In this document: positions 19,548-30,474 of the stretch, one piece after another | Layout of the letters: every line of letters starts with the position of its first letter | How positions within the stretch are numbered: position 1 is the first letter of the stretch | From: Amycolatopsis sp. FBCC-B4732 | GTDB taxonomy: Bacteria; Actinomycetota; Actinomycetes; Mycobacteriales; Pseudonocardiaceae | NCBI RefSeq assembly: GCF_023008405.1 | Contig: NZ_CP095376.1 | Coordinates: 4,426,001-4,490,000, forward strand | DNA: 64,000 bases | Direction: 5' to 3' | Notes under the pieces: generated by a model | Databases searched by the model: none | The model's input: only the letters and a program-made list of their open reading frames with translations | What the model was told of the DNA's origin: nothing | Translations under genes and position numbers: made by a program

Positions 19548-19551
<4 letters not shown>
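18805..19551 (-). CDS. sdhB: Succinate dehydrogenase iron-sulfur subunit SdhB
   Basis: The 248-residue protein carries the plant-type [2Fe-2S] motif CREGICGSC. It also has two further cluster motifs, [14 protein letters not shown] and [14 protein letters not shown], for the remaining Fe-S centres. It passes electrons from SdhA to the membrane anchor. The GTG start at 19551 overlaps the sdhA stop (GTGA). The operon order is sdhC-A-B. Confidence 0.95.
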
Positions 19552-21469
<1,918 letters not shown>

Positions 21470-21470
<1 letters not shown>

Positions 21471-22210
21471 CAGCGCACCAGTCCTGTCATGATCGCGACC
21501 GGGACGAGGGCGTAGCCGCCCGCGACCACGACCGCCGTCGTGCTGCCGAGGAGTTTGATCGCCCGTTCCCGCCGCGCGCTGGTGACGCCCAGCGTGCGCG
21601 CGGCGCTGGCGAAGCCGTGGTGGATGTGCAGGCCCAGCATCGCGAGCGCGACGAGGTAGATCAGGTTCACCCACCAGACCCCGAAGTCCGCGACGAGGTT
21701 GTGGTACGGGTCGCCGGGCACGAAGTCCCGGTTCACGGTGCCGACGGTGAAGTCGAGGATGTGCCAGACGATGAACAGCGCGAGCGTGGCGCCGCCCCAC
21801 CGCATGGTGCGCACCGCGAAGGTGGCTCGAACTGGCTGCCGGTGGACGTAGCGCACCGGCCGCGCGCGCAGGTCGCGCCGGGCCAGCTGCACCGCCGCGG
21901 TGACGTGCAGGACCAGCGCGGCGAGCAGCACCCCGCGCTGGATCCAGAGGAACCACTCGTAGCGCAGCACCGGCTCGCCGATCGTGCGCAGCCAGTGGGC
22001 GTAGTGGTTGAGGTCGCCGGCGCCGAGGAAGGTCTTGAGGTTGCCGACCATGTGCGCGAACACGAACGCGAGCAGCAGCGCGCCGCTCACCGCCATGACG
22101 ATCTTCTTGCCGATCGTCGAGGCCCAGAAGTCCCGGACGGTCCGCCGGGTTGCGAGGTCGTTCACCACCCGCTCGACGTTAGGTCGAGGAGTTCGAGAGG
22201 TCAAAGACAT
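21470..22210 (-). CDS. sdhC: Succinate dehydrogenase cytochrome b subunit SdhC
   Basis: This 246-residue membrane anchor has five hydrophobic helices and conserved histidines (for example '[13 protein letters not shown]', '[10 protein letters not shown]', '[10 protein letters not shown]', '[11 protein letters not shown]'). This fits a single-subunit di-heme b558-type anchor. It is the first gene of sdhCAB. A LysR gene diverges 41 bp away with a dyad between them. Confidence 0.93.
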
Positions 22211-22225
22211 GAAAACTCTGCTCTC

Positions 22226-22242
22226 GATAGCCAGCGGCTATC
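22226..22242. promoter_or_regulatory. LysR-type operator between lysR and sdhCAB
   Basis: GATAGCC-AGC-GGCTATC has perfect 7-bp arms. It lies between sdhC (start 22210) and the divergent LysR gene (start 22251), overlapping the expected promoter of one or both. It is the most likely binding site of that regulator. Confidence 0.65.
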
Positions 22243-22250
22243 ATGACGTG

Positions 22251-23174
22251 GTGCAGTTCCAGCAGCTCGCCTACTTCGTGGCCGTCGCCGAACACCGGCA
22301 CTTCACCCGCGCGGCCGAACAGGTGCGCGTCGCCCAGCCCTCGCTGTCGCAGCAGATCCGCGCGCTCGAACACGACCTGGGCGCCCCGCTGTTCCACCGG
22401 ATCCGCGGCAACGTGACGCTCACCGAGGCGGGCGAGACGCTGCTGCCGATCGCCCGGCGCATCCTCGCCGAGACCGAAACCGCCCAGCGCGCCATCCGCG
22501 AACTGGACGAGCTCGACCGCGGGCGCGTCCGGCTGGGCGCCCCACCGAGCCTGTGCACGGGCCTGCTCCCGGCGATGCTGGCGGCGTTCCACCGCCGCTA
22601 CCCGGGCATCCAGCTGGAACTGCACGAAAGCGGTTCGGGCGACCTGCGGCAGCGCCTGTCCGAAGGCGCTCTGGACCTGGCCCTGCTGGCCAGCGCCCCG
22701 GCGGACCCGCACCTGGCGGCGACGCCGGTGCTGCTCGAGGAACTGGTGGTCATCTCCCCACCGGACGCCCCGATCGCGGGCCCCCGCCTCGCCATCCACG
22801 CACTGGCCGACGTCCCCCTGGTGATGTTCCGCCGCGGCTACGACGTCCGCGAAGCGACGGTGAACGCTTGCCGCGCCGCGGGTTTCGAACCGGTGTTCGC
22901 CATCGAGGGCGGCGAGATGGACGCGGTCCTGGAACTGGTCCGCGCGGGCATGGGTGCAGCGGTGGTCCCGAGCACGGTGGCGGGCGACCGCTTCCCGATG
23001 ACCCGCTTCGTTCCGGAGGCGGGGATGACCCGGGTGGTCCAGCTGGCGGTCCGCCGCGAGGTGGATCCGACCCGCGCGGTCCGGGCGCTGCGAGACGCGA
23101 TCGTCGGCTTCGTGGCGGACCGGACGACGTTGCCCGTGGGGTTGGTGTCGCTTGTGGACGGACCAGGCCGGTAG
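22251..23174 (+). CDS. LysR-family regulator, probable sdh regulator
   Basis: The 307-residue protein has a LysR HTH at the N-terminus ('VQFQQLAYFVAVAEHRHFTRAAEQVRVAQPSLSQQIRALE' in outline) and an effector domain over 90-295. The start is GTG 22251, matching the family's usual 'MQFQQL' beginning; a GTG one codon earlier is possible. The 40-bp shared promoter with sdhC and the perfect dyad inside it argue that it controls succinate dehydrogenase. Whether it activates or represses cannot be read. Confidence 0.88.
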   Translation: MQFQQLAYFVAVAEHRHFTRAAEQVRVAQPSLSQQIRALEHDLGAPLFHRIRGNVTLTEAGETLLPIARRILAETETAQRAIRELDELDRGRVRLGAPPSLCTGLLPAMLAAFHRRYPGIQLELHESGSGDLRQRLSEGALDLALLASAPADPHLAATPVLLEELVVISPPDAPIAGPRLAIHALADVPLVMFRRGYDVREATVNACRAAGFEPVFAIEGGEMDAVLELVRAGMGAAVVPSTVAGDRFPMTRFVPEAGMTRVVQLAVRREVDPTRAVRALRDAIVGFVADRTTLPVGLVSLVDGPGR

Positions 23175-23186
23175 CGCGTGCGGCGG

Positions 23187-23948
23187 TCAGGTCGTGGCCG
23201 CGCGGTGGCGGCCCGGGGTGGTTCCGATGATCGCGGTGAACGCGGTGATGAAGCCGCTCGGGTTGGACCAGCCGCAGGCGTGGGACACCCGGGTCGTGTC
23301 GTGGCCCTCGGCCAGCAGGACGAGCGCGTGGTGGATGCGCAGCTGGGTGCGCCACTCGTAGAAGGTCATGCCGAGTTCGTCGCGGAACAGCCGGCTCAGC
23401 GTCCGGGCGCTCGCCCCGGCCCGGCGGCCGAGCTCGGCGAGCGGGGTGGTGTCCGCGGGGTTCTCGTACAGCACCCGCGTGATGGCCCGCAGCCGGTCGT
23501 CGCGGGGTTCCGGTAGTTGCAGCGGCTGCTCCGGCGCTTCGCGGAGCTCCTCGACGAGCACCCGGCGGAGGCGGGCACTCGCGACGCGGTCGTACTCGCG
23601 GGTGCCGGTCAGCGCGAGCAGGACCTCCCGGGCGAGCCCGGACGCGGCGAACACGGCCGGGTGCGCGGGAACGAGCCGGGCCAGGCTCGCCGTCAGGAAG
23701 ACGATCCGCATGTCGGTGTGGCCGTGCGCCCGGTGGTGGTGCCCGAACCCGGCAGGGATCCAGGCAACCCGGTTGGCGGGCACGACCGACGTCCCGCGCC
23801 CGGTGTGCACCGACAGCACCCCGCGAGCGGCGTACACGAGGTGCCCGCGGCGGTGGGCGTGCGCCTCGCTCATCGCCCCGGGAGCCCAGAGATGCGCCCC
23901 GCCGGACGGCCAGATCCGCGACTCCGAAGCTTGGCGGCCGATGGGCAT
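23187..23948 (-). CDS. AraC-family regulator with cupin domain
   Basis: The 253-residue protein has an N-terminal cupin-like sensor (about 20-90, 'HRRGHLVYAARGVLSVHTGRGTSVVPANRVAWIPAG' in outline) and a C-terminal double HTH (about 150-250, 'FYEWRTQLRIHHALVLLAEG', 'GWSNPSGFITAF'). It is divergent from the quinone oxidoreductase 55 bp away, its probable target. The ATG at 23948 is chosen; the frame stays open upstream but runs through the promoter region. Confidence 0.85.
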   Translation of the reverse strand: MPIGRQASESRIWPSGGAHLWAPGAMSEAHAHRRGHLVYAARGVLSVHTGRGTSVVPANRVAWIPAGFGHHHRAHGHTDMRIVFLTASLARLVPAHPAVFAASGLAREVLLALTGTREYDRVASARLRRVLVEELREAPEQPLQLPEPRDDRLRAITRVLYENPADTTPLAELGRRAGASARTLSRLFRDELGMTFYEWRTQLRIHHALVLLAEGHDTTRVSHACGWSNPSGFITAFTAIIGTTPGRHRAATT

Positions 23949-24003
23949 GACCCGGCATCCTACCGGTGGTCCGCCGCCGCGGCCCGGACCGAGAGTGAGG
24001 GGC

Positions 24004-24966
24004 ATGAAGATGAGAGCAGCGGTCTGCGTCCGGCCGGGCGGCCCGGAGGTGCTGGAGGTCCGCGAAGTACCGATCCCCGCCGTCCGGCCCGGCTGGAGCC
24101 TGGTCCACGTCCGGGGCGCGGGCCTGAACCGCGCCGAGCTGAGGACCCGCCAGGGCCACTCCCCCACCGTGACCTTCCCGCGCGTACTGGGCATCGAATG
24201 CGTGGGCACCCTGGCCGAATCGACCGACCCGGCGCTCGCGGAGGGCACCACCGTCGCCGCGGTGATGGGCGAGCTGGGCCGCCAGTTCGACGGGGGCTAC
24301 GCAGAATACGCGTTGGTGCCGAACGCTTTGCTGATGCCCGTCGAGACGACGTTGCCGTGGCCGGAGCTGGCCGCGCTCCCCGAGACGTTCATGACCGCCC
24401 AAGGAGCGCTGGACACCTTGGGCCTCGAGCCCGGCCACCGCCTGCTGATCCGCGGCGGCACCTCATCGGTGGGCATGGCAGCCGCCTCACTCGCGGCCGC
24501 GTACGGCATCGAAACCGCGGCGACGACCCGGCACGAGAGCAAGCTGACGGCCCTGACCACCGACCACACCTTGGTCGACACCGGCGCATCCCTGGCGGAG
24601 ACCGTCCGTGCGATCTGGCCTTCGGGCCCCGACCACATCCTCGACCTGATCGGCGCGAGCACGGCCGTGGACTCGCTGAGCCTGGTTCGCCGTGGCGGCA
24701 CCGTGTGCGTGGCGGGCTCGCTCAGCGGCTGGGTGATCCCGGACCTCGAGCCGATCGCGATGATTCCGTCCGGCACGAAGCTCACCGCCTTCCACAGCGA
24801 CACCTTGAAGGGGAACGCGCCTGTCCTGCAGAGGATCGTCGACGCCGTTGAGGCCGGTCGGTGCGAGTCGCATGTGGACCGTGTTTTCGCTCTGGACGAC
24901 ATCGTTACCGCACATCGCGCCATGGAGGCTGACGAAGGGGCCGGCAAGTTCGTCGTGGTGCCCTAG
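24004..24966 (+). CDS. Zinc-independent MDR oxidoreductase (quinone oxidoreductase type)
   Basis: The 320-residue protein is a medium-chain dehydrogenase: a GroES-like half (about 1-120) and a Rossmann half with 'LLIRGGTSSVGMAAASLAAAYG' (about 142-163). The Cys/His zinc ligands of alcohol dehydrogenases are absent, so it belongs to the NADPH:quinone/enoyl reductase branch. It is divergent from an AraC regulator and followed by a hairpin terminator. The substrate is unknown. Confidence 0.85.
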   Translation: MKMRAAVCVRPGGPEVLEVREVPIPAVRPGWSLVHVRGAGLNRAELRTRQGHSPTVTFPRVLGIECVGTLAESTDPALAEGTTVAAVMGELGRQFDGGYAEYALVPNALLMPVETTLPWPELAALPETFMTAQGALDTLGLEPGHRLLIRGGTSSVGMAAASLAAAYGIETAATTRHESKLTALTTDHTLVDTGASLAETVRAIWPSGPDHILDLIGASTAVDSLSLVRRGGTVCVAGSLSGWVIPDLEPIAMIPSGTKLTAFHSDTLKGNAPVLQRIVDAVEAGRCESHVDRVFALDDIVTAHRAMEADEGAGKFVVVP

Positions 24967-24980
24967 TGGACATGGGTGCA

Positions 24981-25005
24981 GGCCCGTAGCCGGTGGCTGC
25001 GGGCC
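24981..25005. terminator. Bidirectional terminator
   Basis: An 11-bp stem (GGCCCGTAGCC / GGCTGCGGGCC, one T-G pair) with a GGT loop lies between the convergent oxidoreductase and DUF222 genes. Confidence 0.75.
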
Positions 25006-25012
25006 GATCCCA

Positions 25013-26218
25013 TCAAGCCGCGAAGGGCAGTGGCTGATGCAGGTTGTTGCGCCTGGGTTTTCGGCGTTTGTCCAAGAAACGCGGCGGCAGAAACTCGGGG
25101 TGGCCGTCGGAGGCGAGGCGGACCTGCCAACCCGAGCGGTGCATCAGCCGGTGGTGATGCGCGCAGAGCAGGACCAGGTTCGCCAGATCGGTCGGACCGC
25201 CGTCGGCCCAGTGCCGAATGTGGTGACCTTGACAGTGCCGCGGTGGGCGGTGACAGCCCGGGAAGGCGCAGCCCCGGTCACGCAGGAACAGGGCCCGGCG
25301 GAGGCCGGGTGAGATCAGGCGGCGGGCTCGGCCCAGGTCCAGAGGTTCGCTGGTGGCGCCGAGGACGGTGGGGATCAGTTTGCAGTCGCAGGCGTGGATC
25401 CGGGCCTCAACCGCGGAGATCAGGCCGGTGTCGCCGAGAGTGGCGTGGCCGAGCCCGGATCTCAGGTCGTCCAGGGACACCGCGACCATCACGTGGGCAC
25501 GTTCACCGGCCTGCGTGGGCAACTCTGGGGAGTTCAACGCCAGGTCGATGGCGTCGGAGAAGGCGTCGCCGTAGCGTTCCTGCGGGGAACGGAAGTCTCC
25601 GCCGTCGTCGGCGGTGCGGCGTTCGGCCAGGGCGTCGAGCAGGGCGCTGGCTCGGGTGCCGGTCTCGTCGTCGAACCGGCCTGTGAGTTCCCAGGTTCCG
25701 GTTCTTTTGCGGCGTAACGAGAGTTCGCGAGCCGGGGTGGCGGGCTCGACATCGACCGGCTCGGCGCCGTCGGGGTCGAGGTGGGCCAGGATCCGGGCGC
25801 CGAGGGCGGCGACTTGCTTGTGGCCTGCGTCGGCGGCGAAGGCCAGCAGGTCCTGTTCGGCGGAGTCGCGGTGCTCGACGGGGATCCGAGACACAGCCTC
25901 GATGATGGTGTCGATCATCGAGGTGCTCAGGGCACCCGTCAGAGCAGCAGCGCCGGTGGCGGGGGCGACAGCGGCCGGGGAGTCGAGGGTGTGCGCAGAG
26001 GTGAGAGCCTGGGCTCGGGCGACGGTGCGCTGGGCGGCCGCGTGGGGGATGTCGGCAAGGTGTTCGAGCAACCGGGCAACAGAGCGGTACCCGAACAGTT
26101 CCATCACGCCACGCGACTCGATTTCCACCAGCAGAGTACCGATTTCCGCCTCGGCAGACCGCACCACGGTGAGCAGCCCACGGAGACGGTCGGCCAAAGC
26201 CTCCGCGTCCGTTGCCAC
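25013..26218 (-). CDS. DUF222 / HNH endonuclease-domain protein
   Basis: The protein has about 401 residues. The N-terminal DUF222 helical region covers about 20-280. A C-terminal HNH motif follows with paired CxxC zinc ligands: 'CAFPGCHRPPRHCQGHHI', then 'GGPTDLANLVLLCAHHHRLMH'. Such proteins are present in many copies in actinobacterial genomes, often linked to mobile-element (REP13E12-like) debris. The nuclease role is unproven. The start is uncertain: GTG 26218 is used, with TTG codons at 26242 also open. No accompanying repeats or integrase were seen. Confidence 0.85.
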   Translation of the reverse strand: MATDAEALADRLRGLLTVVRSAEAEIGTLLVEIESRGVMELFGYRSVARLLEHLADIPHAAAQRTVARAQALTSAHTLDSPAAVAPATGAAALTGALSTSMIDTIIEAVSRIPVEHRDSAEQDLLAFAADAGHKQVAALGARILAHLDPDGAEPVDVEPATPARELSLRRKRTGTWELTGRFDDETGTRASALLDALAERRTADDGGDFRSPQERYGDAFSDAIDLALNSPELPTQAGERAHVMVAVSLDDLRSGLGHATLGDTGLISAVEARIHACDCKLIPTVLGATSEPLDLGRARRLISPGLRRALFLRDRGCAFPGCHRPPRHCQGHHIRHWADGGPTDLANLVLLCAHHHRLMHRSGWQVRLASDGHPEFLPPRFLDKRRKPRRNNLHQPLPFAA

Positions 26219-26295
26219 ACCGCTTCTCTGTCCACACAACAAGATTACCCGACACCCGAACGCTTGTTCATCACTCGATCAGGTGGCGATGATCG

Positions 26296-27144
26296 TTACC
26301 CCAACCCGAACCGAGAAGCGAACGCACCCATCTCATCCCGCCGACGCCCAACCTCAGCAGTCCCCGGACTGACCACAACCCGAGTAACCCCCTCCGAAGC
26401 CAACGCCTCGACATCCTCGACCGACATGTCGAGCGGCCCCCACCGCGTGTACTCCAGCCGCCCAGGATCCCGCCCCACCGAGACAGCCGCCGCCCGGGCA
26501 ATCGACAACTGCCGGCGGCGTTCCTCGGCAGTCAGCCTCCCACCGGGAAAGAATCCATCCCCCCGCACCCCGGCCCGCCGAGCCGCGGCCGAACTCGACC
26601 CACCGACGTGGATCGGCAGCTCCGCCAACGGTTTCGGGTACACACAGACGTCGTCGAAGCGATAGAACTCCCCCTCGAAACCCACCCCGGTCTCGTCCCC
26701 CGCCCACAACGCCCGCAGGACGTCGATGGCCTCATCCGCCCGCCGCCCCCGGGTCGCGAAGTCGACGCCGACCGCGTTCGCCTCCCCGGCCAGCGCACCC
26801 ACCCCCACGGTGAGCAGTCGCATGCGCCCGCCGGAGAGGACGTCGATCGTCGCCAGCCGCTTCGCCAGCGTCACGGGGTGGTGGTACGGAAGCAGGAGAA
26901 CACCGGTCCCCAGCAGGATCCGCGACGTCCCGGCGGCGATGAAACTCAAGCACGCCAGCGGATCCGCGAAGGGAAGCGACGGCGGCAGCGCCACGTCCCC
27001 GATCTTCGCCCCGGGGTGCAGAGCGACGTGTTCCGGCAGGTACAACGACTCGAACCCGCACTCCTCCACGTCCCGCGCGAACCCGAGCAGCCGCTCCGGA
27101 TCGACGCCGAAAAAGGGGGTGCTGTAACTGATCCCGAACTTCAC
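26296..27144 (-). CDS. LLM-class F420-dependent oxidoreductase
   Basis: The 282-residue protein has a luciferase-like TIM barrel: 'FGISYSTPFFGVDPERLLGFARDVEECGFESLYLPEH' in outline, then 'RILLGTGVLLLPYHHPVTLAKRLATIDVLSGGR', both standard in F420-using actinobacterial enzymes. The start is GTG 27144. It lies beside the TetR gene and divergent acyl-CoA ligase cassette, so it may belong to the same pathway. The reaction is unknown. Confidence 0.85.
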   Translation of the reverse strand: MKFGISYSTPFFGVDPERLLGFARDVEECGFESLYLPEHVALHPGAKIGDVALPPSLPFADPLACLSFIAAGTSRILLGTGVLLLPYHHPVTLAKRLATIDVLSGGRMRLLTVGVGALAGEANAVGVDFATRGRRADEAIDVLRALWAGDETGVGFEGEFYRFDDVCVYPKPLAELPIHVGGSSSAAARRAGVRGDGFFPGGRLTAEERRRQLSIARAAAVSVGRDPGRLEYTRWGPLDMSVEDVEALASEGVTRVVVSPGTAEVGRRRDEMGAFASRFGLG

Positions 27145-27186
27145 CCCAGCGAAGATAAGCCTTGACGCGCACGTCAAGGCAAGTCC

Positions 27187-27804
27187 CTATCCGGCCAAGC
27201 GGGGGAACAGCTCGCGGACCGCGCGCCGGAAGTCGTCGAGGGCCGTGTCCCGTCCTGACAGGTGGCCCAGCAGTGCCTGCTGGAACAACCCGTCGAACAG
27301 CGCGTACGCCTGGGGCGGCGAACAGTTCGGCTCCGCGCCGGCCAGGTCGGCGTACGCGGCGACGTTGCGCCAGATCATGTCCTGCAGGCCCTCGTCGATC
27401 TCCGCGACGTCGGCGCGGAACGCTTCTTCGAACATCGACTGCGTGCGCAGGTCGTACCAGAGGCGGTGCATGAGCGGGGCCTCTTCGAGCGCCGCCGCCA
27501 GCCCGTCGGCGCACGCCGCGGCGAGGTCGGAGGGCGTGTCGGCCGAGCCGACTCCGCCTTCGTAGCGCTGCACGCACGCCTCCTTGTAGCGGCGCACGCA
27601 GTACGTGATCAGCTCGACCTTGTCGTCGAAGTAGTAGTGCAGCAGCCCGTGGGAGAACTTCGTGTGCTCCGCGATCGTGCGCAGGCTGGTGCGGGCGTAG
27701 CCGAGGTCGGCGAGGGCGAGCAGGGCCGCGTCGGCGAGTTCGCGGCGGCGGTCCTCGAACTTGTCGACCTTGGTCCGGCGCCGCACGGCGGGTGGGCTGG
27801 TCAC
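27187..27804 (-). CDS. TetR-family regulator of the ligase/LLM/SDR cassette
   Basis: The protein has 205 residues from GTG 27804. The HTH is at about 17-65 ('RRRELADAALLALADLGYARTSLRTIAEHTKFSHGLLHYYF' in outline). It is divergent from the acyl-CoA ligase operon. The intergenic gap holds a short dyad CAAGA-AAA-TCTTG at 27845-27857 and a TTGACA box at 27855-27860, a plausible operator/promoter pair. Its ligand is probably an acyl-CoA intermediate of the pathway (inference). Confidence 0.85.
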   Translation of the reverse strand: MTSPPAVRRRTKVDKFEDRRRELADAALLALADLGYARTSLRTIAEHTKFSHGLLHYYFDDKVELITYCVRRYKEACVQRYEGGVGSADTPSDLAAACADGLAAALEEAPLMHRLWYDLRTQSMFEEAFRADVAEIDEGLQDMIWRNVAAYADLAGAEPNCSPPQAYALFDGLFQQALLGHLSGRDTALDDFRRAVRELFPRLAG

Positions 27805-27844
27805 CGGCCGAAGATACCATCGAGCAATTCTCTGACCAATCGTC

Positions 27845-27860
27845 CAAGAAAATCTTGACA
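27845..27860. promoter_or_regulatory. Dyad and -35-like box before the acyl-CoA ligase
   Basis: CAAGA-AAA-TCTTG is immediately overlapped by TTGACA. The word CGTCCAA also occurs on both sides (27841 and 27863). This is a likely TetR operator and promoter for the plus-strand cassette. No clear -10 box was recognised. Confidence 0.4.
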
Positions 27861-27920
27861 TTCGTCCAAACGGCGGCCATGGTCGTGTCCAGCGACCGAC
27901 GCGGCTCGGGAGGGACGACG

Positions 27921-29474
27921 ATGTCTCTGTACTTCTACCTGGAAAAAGGCGCCTCCCTGGACCCGGACGCGCCCTGCCTGACCCTCGACGGGAACTCCCT
28001 GTCCTACGGCCAAGTGGTCGAGTTCGCGAACGCCGTCGCCCGCGCTCTGCGACGCTGCGGCGTCCGGCCCGGCGACAAGGTCGGCATCCTCTCGGCCAAC
28101 GACCCGACCGCGTTCTCCTGCGTCTTCGGCATCGCCCGCGCGGGTGCCGTCTGGTGCCCGATCAACCCCCGCAACGCCGCCGGCGAGAACGCCGAGCTCC
28201 TCGACCTGTTCGACTGCGCGACCCTGATCTTCCAGCCCGGTTTCGAAGACCTGGTCCGCCGGATCGCCCCGGAACTCCCGAAGCTGACCACGCTCGTCCG
28301 CCTCGGCGACGGCGACGACTTCGCGCCCGGCTTCGCGGACTGGCTCGACGCCGCCCGGGACGACCCGCCGGCCGAAGCCGCGCAACCCGGGGACGTCGTC
28401 GCCCTCGTCGGCACCGGCGGCACGACCGGGCGGCCCAAAGGCGTCATGCTCACCGGCCGCAACCTCGAGGCGATGTCGGCGATCACGCTGATGAGCTACC
28501 CGTTCGACGGCCGCCCGGTCTACCTGGCCCTGGCCCCGCTGACCCACGCGGCCGGCGTGCTCTGCTTCCCGATCCTCGCCCGCGGCGGCGAAGTCGTGAT
28601 CATGGCCGAGCCCGACGTCGGCCGCTTCCTGGAGCTGATCGAACGCCACCGCGTCACCCACACGTTCCTGCCGCCGACGCTGATCTACATGGTGCTCGGT
28701 CACGAGGCGCTCGATCGCAGGGACCTGTCGTCCCTGCAGTGCTTCTGGTACGGCGCGGCCCCGATGTCGACGGCCCGGCTCACCGAAGCCCTCGACCGCA
28801 TCGGGCCGATGGCCCAGCTCTTCGGCCAGTCCGAGGCGCCGATGATGATCTCGACGATGTCCCCCGCGGAGCACCGGCGTCCCGACGGCACCGTCCACAC
28901 GGGACGTCTGTCGTCGGCGGGCCGGCCCTCGCCGCTGGTCACCGTCGCCATTCTCGACGACGACGGAGCAGCCGTCCCGCACGGGGAACGCGGGGAGATT
29001 TGCGTCCGCGGCTCGCTCGTCATGGCCGGCTACTACCGCAACCCCGAGGCGACCGCGGAGGCGTCCGCGCACGGCTGGCACCACACCGGCGACATCGGCT
29101 TCCTCGACGACGAGGGCTTCCTCCACATCGTCGACCGCGCCAAGGACATGGTCATCACCGGCGGCTTCAACGTCTACTCCGCCGAGGTCGAGCAGGCCGT
29201 GATGGCCCACGCCGCCGTCCGCGACTGCGCCGTGATCGGGCTGCCCGACGACAAGTGGGGCGAGCGCGTCACCGCCGTCGTCCAGCTCCAGCCGGGCGCC
29301 GAGCTCGACACCGGCGAGCTGATCGCCTTCGTCAAGGACCGCATCGGCAGCGTCAAGGCGCCGAAGCAGATCGAGATCTGGCCGGAGCTGCCGCGCTCCA
29401 CCGTCGGCAAGGTGCTGAAAGCCGACATCCGCTCCACCTTCACCGAACGCAGCAAGGAGGCTGTCCGACCATGA
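27921..29474 (+). CDS. AMP-binding acyl-CoA ligase
   Basis: The 517-residue protein is in the ANL superfamily, activating a carboxylic acid as an acyl-adenylate and then as a CoA thioester. Visible motifs are the P-loop 'GTGGTTGRPKGVMLT' (about residues 170-184) and 'SAGRPSP'. The hinge 'HHTGDIGFLDDEGFLHIVDRAKDMVITGG' and the C-terminal catalytic Lys in 'STVGKVLKADIR' are also seen. GGGAGGGA precedes the ATG at 27921. It overlaps the LLM gene by 4 bp. The substrate is unknown; a fatty, steroid-side-chain or aromatic acid would fit. Confidence 0.9.
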   Translation: MSLYFYLEKGASLDPDAPCLTLDGNSLSYGQVVEFANAVARALRRCGVRPGDKVGILSANDPTAFSCVFGIARAGAVWCPINPRNAAGENAELLDLFDCATLIFQPGFEDLVRRIAPELPKLTTLVRLGDGDDFAPGFADWLDAARDDPPAEAAQPGDVVALVGTGGTTGRPKGVMLTGRNLEAMSAITLMSYPFDGRPVYLALAPLTHAAGVLCFPILARGGEVVIMAEPDVGRFLELIERHRVTHTFLPPTLIYMVLGHEALDRRDLSSLQCFWYGAAPMSTARLTEALDRIGPMAQLFGQSEAPMMISTMSPAEHRRPDGTVHTGRLSSAGRPSPLVTVAILDDDGAAVPHGERGEICVRGSLVMAGYYRNPEATAEASAHGWHHTGDIGFLDDEGFLHIVDRAKDMVITGGFNVYSAEVEQAVMAHAAVRDCAVIGLPDDKWGERVTAVVQLQPGAELDTGELIAFVKDRIGSVKAPKQIEIWPELPRSTVGKVLKADIRSTFTERSKEAVRP

Positions 29475-30463
29475 AACTCGCGCTCTACCTGCCGAACTTC
29501 CGGGACAAGGTGACCGTCCGGGAGCTCGAAGACCTCACCGCACTCGCCGAAGACCTCGACTTCGACTCCGTCTGGACGCTCGACCGGATCATCGTCCCGG
29601 AAACGTCGGACAGCGAAGAGATGCAGTACGCCTTCGGCATGATCGAGGGGTTCCCCAAGGGCCTGCCGGTGAGCTCGCGGGGCGAGTTCCTCCAGGGCAT
29701 GCCGCTCATCCCGTGGCTGGCGGCGAAGACGTCGAAGGTGCGGATCGGCATGAGCATCATCGACACGCCCTACCGCTCGCCCGGCGTCCTCGCCGCGGAG
29801 CTGGCCACCATCGACCACCTCGCGGGCGGCCGGCTCAACGTCGCCGTCGGCTCCGGCTGGATGCCCGAGGAGTTCGCCGCCGCGAGCGCGTCGCACATCT
29901 TCCCCAAACGGCACAAGCACGTCCGCGAGACCCTCGAGATCATGCAGGGCATCTGGACCAACGACCTGTTCGAATACCACGGCGAGTTCGCCGACTTCGA
30001 CCGCAGCGGGTTCGGCGCCAAGCCGGTCCAGAAGCCGCACCCGCCGATCTTCTTCAGCGGGCTCAAGGACGCGAAGCGCTCGGCCGCGCGCATCGCTAAG
30101 TACAACCTGGCCGGCTGGATCGGCATCCAGGACTCGCCCGAAGACATCGCGCGGTGGCGCTCCGAGATCCAGCGCGAGCTCCAGGAACTCGACACCCCGC
30201 GCTCGGTCGACGACCTCGAGATCTCCAGCATGATCTGGTTCGTCATCACCGACGAGGACGTGGACCAGTCGCCGATGGGCAAGGGCACGAACCTGCTCGT
30301 CGGCTCGGCGAAGCAGATCACCGACCAGCTGAAGCGGTACCGGGAAGCCGGGCTCACCATGCCGTTCCTGTGGCCGCCCTTCCAGGACGTGCCGGTGGCG
30401 AAGACGCTGGACGACATGAAGCGCCTGAAGGAAGAAATCCTGCCCCAGATCGACGCGATGTGA
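29471..30463 (+). CDS. LLM-class flavin/F420-dependent oxidoreductase
   Basis: The 330-residue protein has a luciferase-like TIM barrel with 'SVWTLDRI', 'IGMSIIDTPYRSPGVLAAELATIDHLAGGR' (in outline) and 'GSGWMPEEF', as in F420-dependent LLM reductases. It is translationally coupled to the ligase. It may oxidise or reduce the CoA-activated substrate, a pattern seen in actinobacterial catabolic cassettes. The reaction cannot be assigned. Confidence 0.85.
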   Translation: MKLALYLPNFRDKVTVRELEDLTALAEDLDFDSVWTLDRIIVPETSDSEEMQYAFGMIEGFPKGLPVSSRGEFLQGMPLIPWLAAKTSKVRIGMSIIDTPYRSPGVLAAELATIDHLAGGRLNVAVGSGWMPEEFAAASASHIFPKRHKHVRETLEIMQGIWTNDLFEYHGEFADFDRSGFGAKPVQKPHPPIFFSGLKDAKRSAARIAKYNLAGWIGIQDSPEDIARWRSEIQRELQELDTPRSVDDLEISSMIWFVITDEDVDQSPMGKGTNLLVGSAKQITDQLKRYREAGLTMPFLWPPFQDVPVAKTLDDMKRLKEEILPQIDAM

Positions 30464-30474
30464 AGGGAACCAGC

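Noticed and set aside
25013..26218. Homing endonuclease or active mobile element
   Set aside because: DUF222/HNH proteins are common stand-alone actinobacterial genes, and no terminal repeats, intein or integrase accompany it.
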